DNA of 44,524 nt, from assembly GCA_002179805.1 (NCBI GenBank), contig NAVB01000242.1, forward strand, positions 1 to 44,524, given 5' to 3'. Positions within the stretch are counted from its first letter, which is position 1; each line of letters starts with the position of its first letter. The notes below the pieces were generated by a model. It saw nothing but the letters and a program-made list of their open reading frames with translations. It was not told the DNA's origin and searched no databases. This DNA comes from Acanthamoeba lenticulata. Lineage: Eukaryota; Discosea; Longamoebia; Acanthamoebidae. Below, piece after piece: positions 1 through 10,244 of this stretch. The position numbers and the translations under genes are program-made.

Positions 1-217
1 TATATATTTATTTTCTTATTCTCCACTTGCGACTGATGGCGAGTTGGGGCGGCTACCGTGCAGCAACGTATGGGCTGCATCCACAGGCCCACATGCTACC
101 ATTGGCCGGGCCGGTCACTCGGCTCATCGCGCCCAAGCTCATCGGTGCCATGCGCTGGATGTACGGTTTCAAGTCATTGCCGTCTGGCTGCATTCTTACT
201 TCTCACCAATGTGTTGT

Positions 218-1240
218 ATGGACCTCCGCAATAGCCTGTTGAAGCTGATTCGGCTGCCGCACTACCGTGACGAGGTCAAGCGATGCGTCAAGATCTACGA
301 CTACAACGTCCTGCGCAGTGCGCTGGCCAAGGTCGACTTCACCACCACGCAGATGGACAATGAGCATCCGCCGCCTGCCGGCAGCAAAAACGAAGCGGAA
401 GATGAGGAAGGAGAGAAGAGGAAGAAGGGCCACAGGCGGCCGGCACAAGCAAAGAAGCAGCACAGGGAGAAGCTGACGATCGACGACTACAAGTACATCG
501 CGTTTCAATTGGGCCAAACGTTGACCCTCGTGCGCGGCGTCGATCTCTACACAAAGACCGACGTGGCCCGCGCGCTGCCATCGCTGGCGCCCTTCCTCCA
601 ACGCGAGGCAGAGGTCGTCCTGCGCAGCCTTCAGGTGCTCAACGACGTGCGTGACCAATTGCTCCACGAGACGCGCGGCGTTCGCGCGGTCGTGCGGGAC
701 GAACTCAACCTCTTCTGCCTTGCCGATAACGATGGCGACGACGTGCCGCTCGAGCTTCGCAATCAGCTTCACAACCAGAGCCGTGGGACGGTGGTCGACG
801 CCCTGCGCGGGCGGGTCGTGTGCTTCCCCCTCACGCACTTTGTGGGCGAAGCGCGCTGGCCCATCGACGACGACGGACAACACCGAACGCGGCTGCACCA
901 CCTCTGCGCTCGCTTCCGTCGTGTCACCCAACTCGTGTCGGTCGGTGTCACCCACAACGGCCAGCCGCTGCTGGTCGGCGAGACGGCCTTTGACGGGCCC
1001 GACGTCGAGCTCGTGCGGTCGCTTGTGCTTGAGCGCCTCGGTCCAGTGGAACAGTGGGCGGCGCGGCTGGACCTGGCGCACTACTGGTACACCTTCATGG
1101 CCGGCGCCCGAGGTGGAGAAGGTCACGACGAGACCGCGGGGTGGGAGCTGTGCCTGGTGGCCGCCCGACACCGCTTCGCTCTCTGCCTCCAGACGCCGGA
1201 GCAGCTCGCCGAGACCGCGGTGGGGCTTGTGGTGTCCTGA
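218..1240 (+). CDS. Unrecognised protein, possibly the 3' part of a longer gene
   Basis: Open frame ending in TGA at 1238-1240. The first ATG with a protein-like continuation is at 218, giving 340 residues; an upstream in-frame extension reads as non-coding. A pyrimidine-rich tract ending in AG at 231 could instead be a splice acceptor, in which case the true start lies upstream, perhaps outside the window. The protein has a helical N-terminus, a highly charged linker (about residues 48-86, rich in Lys/Glu/Arg), then a mostly helical leucine/arginine-rich region up to the end. No signal peptide, membrane segment or catalytic motif is visible, and I do not recognise the family. GC-rich third positions match the neighbouring genes, which supports it as coding. 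Confidence 0.55.
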   Translation: MDLRNSLLKLIRLPHYRDEVKRCVKIYDYNVLRSALAKVDFTTTQMDNEHPPPAGSKNEAEDEEGEKRKKGHRRPAQAKKQHREKLTIDDYKYIAFQLGQTLTLVRGVDLYTKTDVARALPSLAPFLQREAEVVLRSLQVLNDVRDQLLHETRGVRAVVRDELNLFCLADNDGDDVPLELRNQLHNQSRGTVVDALRGRVVCFPLTHFVGEARWPIDDDGQHRTRLHHLCARFRRVTQLVSVGVTHNGQPLLVGETAFDGPDVELVRSLVLERLGPVEQWAARLDLAHYWYTFMAGARGGEGHDETAGWELCLVAARHRFALCLQTPEQLAETAVGLVVS

Positions 1241-1576
1241 AGTGGCTGTGACGGGGTTCGATCACGCGTCCCTAGAGAAGTCGCCATCTTGGCAGAATTT
1301 CTCGCAAAATTCATTTTGACCCGACCAATGCAGCCGGATTTCATGGAGCAAAGAACGAAGGAGAAGGATGGTGAGGCTGTGTGCAATCTCCTTATGAGTT
1401 TGAACACTTGAATTTCATGTACTACTCTAAAACATAGAGCACGTAGACACCGCCCAGGACAAAGCTCCCTTGTCCCGGTCACCAGGAGGAAGAGAACGCG
1501 CCGTAAACAACATAGCCGTTTACTTCCAACACGCCCCCAACCATCATAACACAACGCATAGAAATTGCTCTACAGC
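1241..1576. other. Intergenic region, no gene seen
   Basis: About 336 bases between two + strand genes. Base composition drops toward AT and no conserved reading frame is visible on either strand. It presumably holds the 3' end of the upstream gene and the promoter of the F-box/MORN gene. I see no clear TATA box, tRNA or repeat. Confidence 0.5.
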
Positions 1577-2927
1577 ATGAGGACAGTTCGCAAACTCATA
1601 GACGGCTTCAAAACAGTGCGTCTTAGGGTTAGGATGTCAACGAGGAGGAACAGCCTGTTGACGATGACCTTCTTTCTTCTTTCTTCTTCCTCCCCTTTCC
1701 TTTCAGGGCAAAGCATCGGAACGGGTGGACGTCCGAAAGGCGACAACGCTCTTCCACGCCCTCCCGACCGAACTGTGGCTCCACCTTTGCTCTTTCCTGC
1801 ACGTACGTGACTTTCTCAGTCTGTGCTCAACCAGCCGCGACCTCTACCAGGCAGGGCAGGACGAATGGGTCTGGCGCACGTTCATCCTCCGGGACTGCTC
1901 GTATGTCTCCATCTTTTTGCGACCAATCATGGAAAGGCCTCTTGACTCATTCCCAACCCCACACAGGCCAGAAGGGGCTCACGTCGAAGGCATGCACGAC
2001 CTGATCGGCGAGCACAACGTGCGTACCCTGTTTGGGCGCTCGTGGCAGTGGATCTACCGCAGTAAAATGGTGCGGCCTTTCTGTCTGACCCACAAAACCT
2101 CTGATGATGAAAAGCTCACCTCTTGTTGCGCGTCCATTCCATCTTAGGTCGACATTCACCAGGACAAGACAGACATGGTCAACCGCAAGTTCGTTGTGGG
2201 CTTCCGCGTCACCAAAGGCGGCCGCTATGAGGGTTCGGCCTTTCCTTGACCTGCTGACCCTTGTCGTGCGCATCGATGTTGACTTCAGCCTCGCAGGCGA
2301 GTGGCGACTGGGGAAGCTCGAAGGCCTGGGTACACTCATGAATGCTGCCGGAGACATGACCTACATCGGCCACTTCAAGCAGAGCGAAGGTGCGACCAAC
2401 CGCGAGCGGGAGCTCGTCCCTTGACGGCAGTCGGCGCTGACGGACGCACGGCACACAGTCCATGGGCACGGGGTTTGTCTCTTTAGCGACGGAACGCGGT
2501 ATGAGGGCGACTGGCGCGGGAGCGAAGCCCACGGCAAGGGCGTCTGCTGGTACCTCGGCGGCAAGCGCTACCACGGCAAGTGGCGCCAAGGCAAGCGCTG
2601 CGGTACGATGAATGCCGAGAGAATCGCTCGCGTTCGTGATGACGTTGATACCTTCTCGCTCACGTGCGGAGAACAGGCAAGGGCGCCTTCTACTGGAGCA
2701 ACGGGAGCTGGTTCACGGGCAAGTGGCGCGACGACAAGCCCGTCGGTCTTGGCGTACACTTTTGCATCACCACGCGCACCAAGAGCAAGTGCGCCTGGAG
2801 CTATGACTTCCCGTGCTGTTCGCCCGCCAAATCGTCTGCGGAGCATCCGGCAGCGTCGCCGGCCAACAAGGCGCTGACGAACACGGACGCCAACCAAGCG
2901 CTCAAGTCCGACTTTTACGTCAAGTAA
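1577..2927 (+). CDS. F-box and MORN-repeat protein
   Basis: Model: 1577-1615, 1707-1900, 1967-2069, 2148-2232, 2297-2389, 2459-2602, 2677-2927, about 302 residues. The F-box lies near residues 27-70 (ALPTELWLHLCSFLHVRDFL, then a W-x-R end typical of the fold). The second half carries MORN-type repeats (YEGEWRLGKLEGLGTL, YEGDWRGSEAHGKG, YHGKWRQGKRCGKG, FTGKWRDDKPVGLG). F-boxes bind Skp1 in SCF ubiquitin ligases; MORN repeats often bind membranes or proteins, so a substrate adaptor role is likely but inferred. Every internal junction is GT-AG and in phase, and the repeats read through the joins, which supports the exons. The first 39-nt exon with its ATG is the weakest part; the F-box exon itself has no upstream ATG. 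Confidence 0.82.
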
Positions 2928-3270
2928 ACCGCTGAGTAAATAAAGGAGAGAGAGCCAGGTGGTGGTGAGAGTGAAGAGGGCGGAGAGAGCTCCGTGTACT
3001 TCAACTCTTTTCACCGCCGGCAGGCTTCTTCGTGCGAGAACTCCACTTTCGGGGCGAACTGGAATAGTTTTGCGTCCATTTTGTGTTGAGAAGGACAAAC
3101 TGAGCGACTATGCTCCGCCTACAACCAACAATCTCGTGGTCTGCACCAATCATCGCACTGGACGAAGCGGACCTCCGTCGGTCTTGCGGCTGCCGCTCAA
3201 TACAGTTTTTTCACTCTTCGTCTGCACACTCTCCCCACTCTCCAAGCCCTTCCCTTGTCGCTTACTCGCA
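2928..3270. other. Intergenic region with a poly(A) signal
   Basis: 343 bases between the F-box/MORN stop and the ZIP start. A poly(A) signal (AATAAA, 2939-2944) lies 12 bases after the stop. The rest is unremarkable, with a polypurine stretch near 2945-2990 and no TATA box that I can see. Confidence 0.55.
2939..2944 (+). terminator. Poly(A) signal of the F-box/MORN gene
   Basis: AATAAA begins 12 bases after the TAA stop at 2925-2927. Canonical hexamer in the expected place. Confidence 0.6.
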
Positions 3271-5824
3271 ATGAAGCTTGCTCTGTGCTTCGTCTTCTTG
3301 GTTCTGGTGGCGGTCTGCTCGACCGCCGTGGAAGCCTCGCTGGACGCCCGTGACGAAAACAGTCAGAGGACCTCCGAGTCCTCCGGCCGTCTTGAGTGGA
3401 AGTTGCGGGATCACGAGGCAAACCACACCGGAAACAGCACCGACCCGGACCACGACCACGACCATGACCACGACCACGAACATCACTACGAAGAGGAAGC
3501 GCTTCATGAGATCTTTGCCATGTTCGACGCGGACAACGACACCCGCCTGAGCGAAGAGGAACTCGAGCATCTTCACAGCACCATGTTTCCGTTGATGGGT
3601 ATGACGCCACAAAGATCATTATGCACAATTTTCGGCTTATTTGCGCAAGTTTAATTGTTCGGAGTTCCTCATCTTTTTGTTCTCAACTCCTCCAGAACAC
3701 GAGCACGACCATGACCATGATCACGACCACGGCAATGGCACCGAGCCCGACCATGACCACGACCACGATCATGACCACGAAGAAGCCGCCTCAAATGAGG
3801 AAGAAGACCACGACCACGCCCACAACAAGCGCCAGCGGATCAGCGCAATGAACAAACGCAAAACTGCGATGAAAACGGGAAGTCTACAGCTCTCTGCCTC
3901 TGCGCCGGTCAACAAGCTGGCCTCCAGGATGGTGAGGAGGGAGGCGGAGGGGCAAGCGGCCTCCGCCGACGCGTGGATGGCGGTAAAGCGCGAACTCACA
4001 GAGGAGGAGTTTGAGCTCTACTGCCTCACGCCAGAGACTTTGTTCGGCCGATATGACGCCGATCTGGTACGTTCTTCTCTGTTTTATTGGCTTCCCGCGC
4101 GCATCACACCTGAACAACGGCTCGTTTTGCAGGACGGTTATCTGAATGAAACAGAGTTTGTGACGATGACGCCGCAGCTGGTGTTGATGGTGGTCAAGGG
4201 CTGCAATGACGCGCACGAGCATGACGACGGGGTGCCTTTCTCTTTTCTCTGGTCAACTGCAGTGATCGATGTCTTATCTCATGGAAACACGACGACAGGA
4301 GTGCAAGCCCCCGGAGGCTTGGGAGTCCTGGTTGGCTGGTCTTGGCTCCGTTGCAATCATTTGGTGCTTCCTCCCCTCTTGTCACTTGCAAATGAAGTGG
4401 TGTAGCGGACTAACAAGCACATCTTCACTGTTCAGCCTGGTGTCGCTTATCGGCATTTTCCTGATTCCTTTCACGGTGAACAAGAAGCACAAGATCATGA
4501 GCCAGATCCATGAGCTCGCCATCATGCTGATGATCTCCTTTGCTGTCGGCGCTCTCATCGGTGATGCAGGTTTGCTCCATCCTCCTCAACTCCCCAAAAA
4601 ATGTCGTGAAAAAATGACTGATTCCTTGCCGTCAGTGCTTCACTTGATGCCTGAGGTTCTGGAAGTGCACAGCCACTCTGGAGGAGGCCATGAGCACGAG
4701 CATGAGGCCGAAGAAGAGGACCATGACGTACGTGGAAGACGCAGTATGATACCACCTTTCCATGATCCGCCTGACAGAGACCATCTCGTGCAGGACAAGA
4801 GCTACCTCGAGCCCCTGGCTCTGGTACTCGTTGGTGTGTTCTTCTTTTTCTTTATTGAGAAAGTGCTCTTGCTGATCCTCGGCAAGGAGAGTACGTCGTG
4901 TCCTCGTCTCCCTTTCTATTGGCTGTCGCTGATGATTTAAATTTATTATTCTGTGGCAGTTCAACATGGCCACGGCCTGCAGCACGGCCACCAAAGCAGC
5001 GACGACGAGATGGAGATGGAAGAGGGCGCCTCCAAGCCAGAGGACAAGGGCGACAGCGTCGAGCCCACCGATGAGGAGTTCCGCCACAACGCCGCCGGTT
5101 TGCGTGGGCGCATCCGTCGCTTCGGGTCCAACCAGGTGCAGCTCATGAAGACGGTCAAGACTTACGGCTGGCTCAACCTCATCTCAGATGGTATGTCCAC
5201 GCAGCAAAGCGCTTTCCCGTTGGCGGCCGAGCTGACATCAGTCGACTCGCATTAGTGTTCCACAACTTTGTGGACGGCTTGGCCATCGGTTCGGCCTACA
5301 GCCAAAGTCTGAGCATGGGCCTGAGCACAACCCTGGCCGTGGGCTTCCACGAGATCCCGCAGGAGCTGGGCGACTACGGAGTGCTGATCAAGGCCGGCTT
5401 CACCAAGGCCTGGGCGCTGACCTTCAACTTTGTCACCGCCTGCTCGGCCTTCCTCGGTGTCATCATCGGCCTGGGTGTGGGCAGCGAAGTGTCCAGCGCC
5501 AACAAGTGGATTCTGGGCTTCACGGCCGGCGGCTTCTTGTACATTCACCTATCACCAGCGTTTCAAGGCCATAACTAACCTTTGGGGCGTGATGACAGTT
5601 ATATTGCACTGGCCGACCTGTTGCCCGAGCTCAACGCTCATGTACGATCCCTCGTCAAGACCTTTGCTTTTGCTGTTGTTGAGGAATGACGCCTAACTCG
5701 CCATGAACAGCCGCGTAAGGGCTGGTTGGGCTTGCTCGACGTGGGAATCCAGTTCTTTGGCGTGCTGCTGGGTTTCGGGATTATGGCGATCATCGCCGTC
5801 ACAGAGGACGAGCACGAGTGCTGA
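3271..5824 (+). CDS. ZIP-family (SLC39, LIV-1-like) zinc transporter with EF-hand-like ectodomain
   Basis: Eleven exons: 3271-3598, 3696-4066, 4133-4231, 4299-4363, 4436-4569, 4636-4727, 4794-4890, 4960-5190, 5256-5538, 5599-5641, 5711-5824; 618 residues. It begins with a signal peptide (MKLALCFVFLVLVAV), then His/Asp repeats (DHDHDHDHDH, twice) of the kind that bind zinc, and two EF-hand-like loops (about residues 85-97 and 230-241). The membrane part has the family signatures HNFVDGLAIG (about 475) and HEIPQELGD (about 504), whose His, Asn, Asp and Glu line the metal site. Another His-rich segment lies between early helices, and the protein ends with DEHEC. It should move Zn (or Fe/Mn) into the cytosol across the plasma or an organelle membrane; the substrate is inferred. 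The second EF-hand is split by a stop-free intron. Confidence 0.93.
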
Positions 5825-6044
5825 GCTTGGGGGCCGAGGGCCCGTCAGCTGGCCTGCTGCGCTGTTCACCTGAACGACCCGCTCCTTGAACACTGGGCAA
5901 CATTGATTACCAAAACAATTTAAAAAAAGTTCGAGGAAAAGGACTTACCTTATGTGATGCTTCGTTCACCTTATGTGTACTTGCTGCGCCACGCCTTTGT
6001 GCGCCTACAGTGAATGGGCTCTCAGAGGCAGTTTATGCGAGCAT

Positions 6045-6106
6045 GTTGATCAGCCCACTCCCAGCCAGAAGTTGATTTTGCTCGAGAAAGGTGAAAACCG
6101 CTGCCC
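6045..6106 (+). repeat. 62-bp direct repeat, copy 1
   Basis: Starts gttgatcagcccactcccag and matches 6429-6490 with one visible mismatch (agaa versus agag). The copies are 384 bases apart and enclose the ZIP exon relic. Confidence 0.9.
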
Positions 6107-6243
6107 CTGCTGGCAGGCCTCAAGTACCTTCTTCTCTACTCTCCCCAATCACCGCTCGGAGACGAAGCAATTCGGGCTGGGCCTCGACCAGAGCACAGAG
6201 ACAAGACCAAACAGTTACCAATTCTCCAGAAAAAGTTGTGTCT

Positions 6244-6333
6244 CCGCGGGCATGGCTTGGCTGCGCACGAGCACAGGCCACGTTGTTTGGTTTCGGGATT
6301 TTGGTCGTCATCGCCCTCACGCTGGACGAGCAC
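6244..6333 (+). pseudogene. Relic of the last ZIP transporter exon
   Basis: Read in one frame this gives PRAWLG..., then FGFGILVVIALTLDEH. It resembles the genuine last exon at 5711-5818 (PRKGWLG..., then LGFGIMAIIAVTEDEH) over nearly the whole exon with several codons missing in the middle. Nucleotide identity is also visible (ggtttcgggatt and gacgagcac in both). There is no upstream ZIP coding sequence in frame, so this looks like a partial duplication that has decayed. Chance similarity is unlikely but has not been scored. Confidence 0.7.
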
Positions 6334-6428
6334 AAGCGTTGGGCAAAGGGGGCGTGCGTAGTGTTCAAATACATCCATCATTCACATGTCTTTGAGCTTG
6401 GCCCGCACGGCGATCAGACATCGCGCCT

Positions 6429-6490
6429 GTTGATCAGCCCACTCCCAGCCAGAGGTTGATTTTGCTCGAGAAAGGTGAAAACCGCTGCCC
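6429..6490 (+). repeat. 62-bp direct repeat, copy 2
   Basis: Second copy of the 6045-6106 repeat, with one mismatch. Confidence 0.9.
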
Positions 6491-6814
6491 AGCCTCACAA
6501 ACCAGCAAACACCTGGAAGCACTCCCGCCGAAATCTGGAATCTAAAAAATGACCTCATGTGAAAACGTGAACATTCTCTAAATTTCTCCTCAACGATTGA
6601 TCGCCTGGTGGTGCCCAGGAAAAGAGCTGGAGATGTGGCGTGCGGACGTAGAGGTACGTGCAGACCTCCGGGAGCCCAGGAAGATGGAGGCTCCAGTGAT
6701 CGCGGCCGCAGGTGGTGTGTGTTTCTGAGTTTCCTCCTTACCCTGCAAGACGATTGTAAAACTGCCACACAAACAGGCAAGTCGCCACACTGCGAGACAA
6801 AACCACACAACAAC

Positions 6815-7439
6815 ATGATGACCCTCGAGCGCCACCATCGAGCACTCCAACCGACCCACACGCCTCCGCTTGCAGAGCGCCCGATCACCTCAACCACCAC
6901 CTCCACGCTCGTGTCCTACTCGCACCTCACCTCAGACGAGCTACGACACTGGTACGCACCGTCCACTTGAAAGATGGATGAAAGGTCGAGCTGCTCACCT
7001 TCGTCATCTTTGGGCATGCAGCATGATGGACGAGTTCCTGGAGCTCTTGGAGATGATGCAAGATGGCTTGCAAGAGTGGAAGAGTATCCCCGACGTGCGT
7101 CAAGACGTGGGCCGCCCCTTGACGGCTCCATGCTTCTTGCTCCTCGAGGACTCTTCCACGACAACTTCTCCTTCATCGCCAGCGCCGAGTCCCCCTTTCG
7201 TTGAAGCCAGTTCGACGCCTCCGCAGCAGAAGCTGAGGAGGAAGCGGGAGAAGACAAGCGCCGACGTAGAGCAAGACAGCAGCTCGCCCGACATTGACGA
7301 GGAGGAAGAGGAGGAACCGGAAAGGAAGAGACTTCGACGCAGCTTCGACGGCTCCCGACAAAACGCGGGAGAAGAGGAGGACGAAGGGCAGCGGCAGAGC
7401 GTCCCGCCCTACGCGTCTCGCCCCACCCCGGCGTTGTAA
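6815..7439 (+). CDS. Small unrecognised protein with acidic/basic tail
   Basis: Two-exon model 6815-6951 and 7022-7439, joined in phase 2 at a good GT-AG intron, giving 184 residues. The intron removes an in-frame stop just after the donor. The N-terminal half is His/Thr/Pro-rich and leads into a short helix (FLELLEMMQDGLQEW). The C-terminal half is low complexity: Ser/Thr/Pro, then a run of Glu and basic patches (RKRLRRS, LRRKREK) that resemble nuclear localisation signals. No known domain is seen. An upstream exon is possible because the frame is open before the ATG. The stop codon overlaps a poly(A) signal. Confidence 0.5.
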
Positions 7440-7444
7440 ATAAA
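7439..7444 (+). terminator. Poly(A) signal overlapping a stop codon
   Basis: AATAAA begins at the last base of the TAA stop (7437-7439). Compact 3' end, facing the 3' end of the GlyRS gene. Confidence 0.5.
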
Positions 7445-7542
7445 TTCTACAAAAGGAAAGGGCAATTAGTTTATGTTTATGTTTTATTCGTCACCAGGGC
7501 ACGTGCGGCATTATGATTGGTTGATCACGGGATCCGTCGAAT

Positions 7543-7548
7543 TTTATT
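7543..7548 (-). terminator. Poly(A) signal of the GlyRS gene
   Basis: TTTATT on the + strand (AATAAA on -), about 65 bases beyond the GlyRS stop at 7614-7616. Confidence 0.5.
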
Positions 7549-7613
7549 TTCTTTCCGGGGAGGGGGGAAGAGAGTGCGATCGCACGGCCGCAGAGGGCAC
7601 CTCACGCTTCCGC

Positions 7614-9904
7614 TCACGCCGCCTCCTCCTGCGCCCGCAGCCAGGCCAGATCATGGCACCGCTCGAGCAGCTGCGCGATGGCCACTCGGCGTTGCTTCAT
7701 CGAATCGCGCCACCGCAGCGTCACCGTCTTGTAAAATAAAATTAAAATCAGGACAATGAATTAATTATTATTAAATAAAATAAAAATAATAGGTAGGTGG
7801 GTGGGCGTGCCTGGTCCTGGAGGGTGTCGTAGTCGATGGTGACGCAGAAGGGCGTGCCGATTTCGTCCTGCCGGCGGTAGCGCTTGCCGATCGTCGCCGT
7901 GTCGTCGTAGTCGGTGGCCGCCTTGCTTACGAGGGCCTCGTACACGTCCTTGGCCACCGCCGCCAGTTGCTCCTTCTTCATCAGCGGGAGGACGGCAAAC
8001 TTGTACGGCGCCAGCTCCTCGTGCAGGCGCAACACCACGCGCGTGTCGCCCTCAGCATCACCCTGCTCATCAAAAAAGAAAATTAACATATAAATGAATT
8101 CGTAAACAAATAGACAAAAATAAAAACACACAAAAATCAAACTTGGCCAGGGGCAGGTCCCGTACGGGCTTGGCCTTGTCCTTGGCCGAGGGCACGTTGG
8201 TCTCCTCGGCGTAGGCGTCGGTGAGGAACGCCAGGAACAGCCGGTCGAGCCCCGCCGCGGGCTCGATCACGTAGGGCGTGGTCGTCTTGCCCGTCACGAT
8301 GTCTTTGTGCCGCAGGTCCTTCTGCGACTGTTTCATGTGCTGCTGGAGGTCAAAGTCGCCGCGGTTGGCGATGCCCCAGATCTCGCCCCAGCCGAACGGG
8401 AACCGATACTCGATGTCGGTCGTCGCCCGCGCGTAGTGAGCCAATTCCTTGGGGTCGTGCTGGCGCAGGTGCAGGTTGTCGGGCTTGATGCCGTACTTGA
8501 GCAGCCAGGCGTGGCAATAGTCCACCCAGAAGCCGAACCTGAAGTGACGGACAGAGTCATCAGCCCGGACCTGAGGAAGCGCTTCTCAGAACGGGCGCGT
8601 GTGCGTGCTGACGCACCAGTGGTCGGCCTCGGCCGGCTCGCAAAAGTACTCGAGCTCCATTTGCTCGAACTCGCGCTGGCGGAAGAGGAAGTTGCCCGGC
8701 GAGACCTCATTCCGGAACGACTTGCCGCACTGGCCGATGCCTAGCCGTACAACCGGGCCGCCGAGCTCGGCCGTGTGCGGTCAGCGAAGCCTTCTGGGCC
8801 TCAACAGCCGTTGGCGGAGCAGGAGGGAGGGCCGGACCAAAGGGCAGACGCCGGCGCATGGAATTGTAGACCTGCTGGAAGTTGATAAAGATGCCCTGGG
8901 CCGTCTCTGGGCGGAGGTAGACCTCGTTGCCCGCCGTCGCGGTGGCGCCCACGCTCGTCTTGAACATCAGGTTGAACGCCCGCACGTCTGTTTCAATAAA
9001 AGGACGGTCGTTGGTGTTGGGCGTCAGCTGCTGTCATGTGGGCTTGGAGGCGCCATTCGACGCGGCATCACCGCACCGGTCCAGGTGCAGGGCTTTCCCT
9101 TTTGGCCGCACTGCGCGGGCTTGAGGTCGCGCTCCTGAATGGTACGCTCCAACTGCGCGGCCGAAAGCGCCCCAGCGCCCTCGACCCCGTGCTCCTCGGC
9201 CAGCTTATCGGCCCTGTTGTTGATGTTGGCCGCGCGTTGGATCAGCACAGGAAGAAGAAGGAGAAGAAGAGGCAGAAGGTGCAGTAGTGAACCGGAATCG
9301 CTGGTGGCAGACCTTGCACTCGACCAACAGGTCGTGGAAGTTCTCAATGTGGCCGGCTGCCTTCCACACTGTGGGCCACACGAGTCAGAGACCGAGCATG
9401 GAGTCGCAGCACGGGAGAGTGAGGTGGCCACCTTCCGTGTTGATGATGATGGGCGTGTCGATGCCCACGCAGTCCTTGCGGTGCTGCACAAAGTCCTTCC
9501 ACCAAAGGTCGCGAATGTTCTTCTTCAGCTGTGCGCCTGCCGGGCACGACAAGGCACGAGTTGGAATGATGAGTCCTGTAGCAGCAAGTTGAACTTGCCA
9601 GTGACGAAGAGGACAAAGGAGCAGCACCGAGAGGACCAAAGTCGAACGAGCCGGTAAGCCCGCCATAGATTTCCGAGTTAGGGAAGACGAACCCGCGCCG
9701 CTTGCACAGCGACACCACGCGCTCCTGCAAGGAGGGCGTGCCGGAGTCTGCCGAGGACGCGACTGCGCTCGTAGATGAGGAAAAGAAGCGCTCGCCACGA
9801 TGCCAAGGCCGAACGATGGAAGCGGCAGCGTTAGTGCGGGCCTGCAAGAGTGGGGAGAGTGGAAGGCGGTGAGCGTCCACCAGCGAGGGTCGCAACCGCT
9901 GCAT
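7614..9904 (-). CDS. GARS: Glycyl-tRNA synthetase, bacterial/organelle alpha2 type
   Basis: Nine exons on -: 9904-9628, 9536-9432, 9368-9293, 9213-9077, 8987-8838, 8740-8617, 8538-8166, 8062-7811, 7727-7614; 535 residues. It charges tRNA-Gly with glycine. Class II motifs are clear: [12 protein letters not shown]...[50 protein letters not shown]...[36 protein letters not shown] and the anticodon-domain [20 protein letters not shown]. Length and motifs match Thermus-type bacterial enzymes rather than the longer cytosolic form. The N-terminus is Arg/Ser/Ala-rich with few acids, like a mitochondrial transit peptide, so mitochondrial (perhaps dual) location is inferred. A 39-nt in-frame segment at about 9842-9880 could be an extra intron. 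The last intron (7728-7810) uses a GC donor. The joint near 8063-8165 is the least certain. Confidence 0.92.
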
Positions 9905-10244
9905 TTGTTAACTGTTTGATTTCTCTTCCTCTTGCTCCGCGTTTCATTAACGTTTCGCAAATAATTTCAATATGAGTGCTTTGCCCATCAAAACTGATAA
10001 TCTTGGTTTGGCAGTCCGAGGGCCATACCACCAAAGCCGATCTGCTTTGTTCCGTTGTCCTTGGCTGAAAATTGGTTTTATTTATTATTTTTTAGGTATT
10101 GATTGGATCGGGAGGCGGGTGCGGCGTCGAACATCATCTTTGTGGACAAGATTGAAATTCGAAATCGCATCACGCGCGTTTTGACCCACGCATTAGAACT
10201 GGACACAAGTGGTGGACAAGACGGAGCAGACCAGCGCTGAATTG
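9905..10244. other. Divergent promoter region between GlyRS and the SANTA/SAP gene
   Basis: 340 bases upstream of two genes that point away from each other. It is AT-rich. A T-rich tract ending in AG at about 10096, and another acceptor-like site at 10196, suggest that one or more 5' exons of the + gene lie here. An ATG at 9972 opens a frame but cannot be tied to the main gene with confidence. Confidence 0.45.

Larger units (their letters stand above)
5825..6814. other. Long intergenic region with duplicated and decayed sequence
   Basis: About 990 bases with no convincing intact gene. It contains a 62-bp direct repeat (6045-6106 and 6429-6490), a degenerate copy of the last ZIP exon (6244-6333), and a repeated short phrase ttcaccttatgtg near 5956-5980. 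The 3' end near 6600-6814 may hold an untranslated or unrecognised 5' exon of the next gene. Confidence 0.6.

Noticed and set aside
203..1171. 322-codon - strand frame opposite the first gene
   Set aside because: Shadow frame; the + frame has better composition and a helix-like protein, though neither has a recognised domain, so this is a judgement call.
1254..1272. GGTTCGATCAC as a tRNA B box
   Set aside because: No matching A box, acceptor stem or cloverleaf could be built around it.
3448..3780. His-Asp codon repeats as a CRISPR-like or regulatory array
   Set aside because: They are in-frame GAC/CAC codons of the ZIP ectodomain with no unique spacers.
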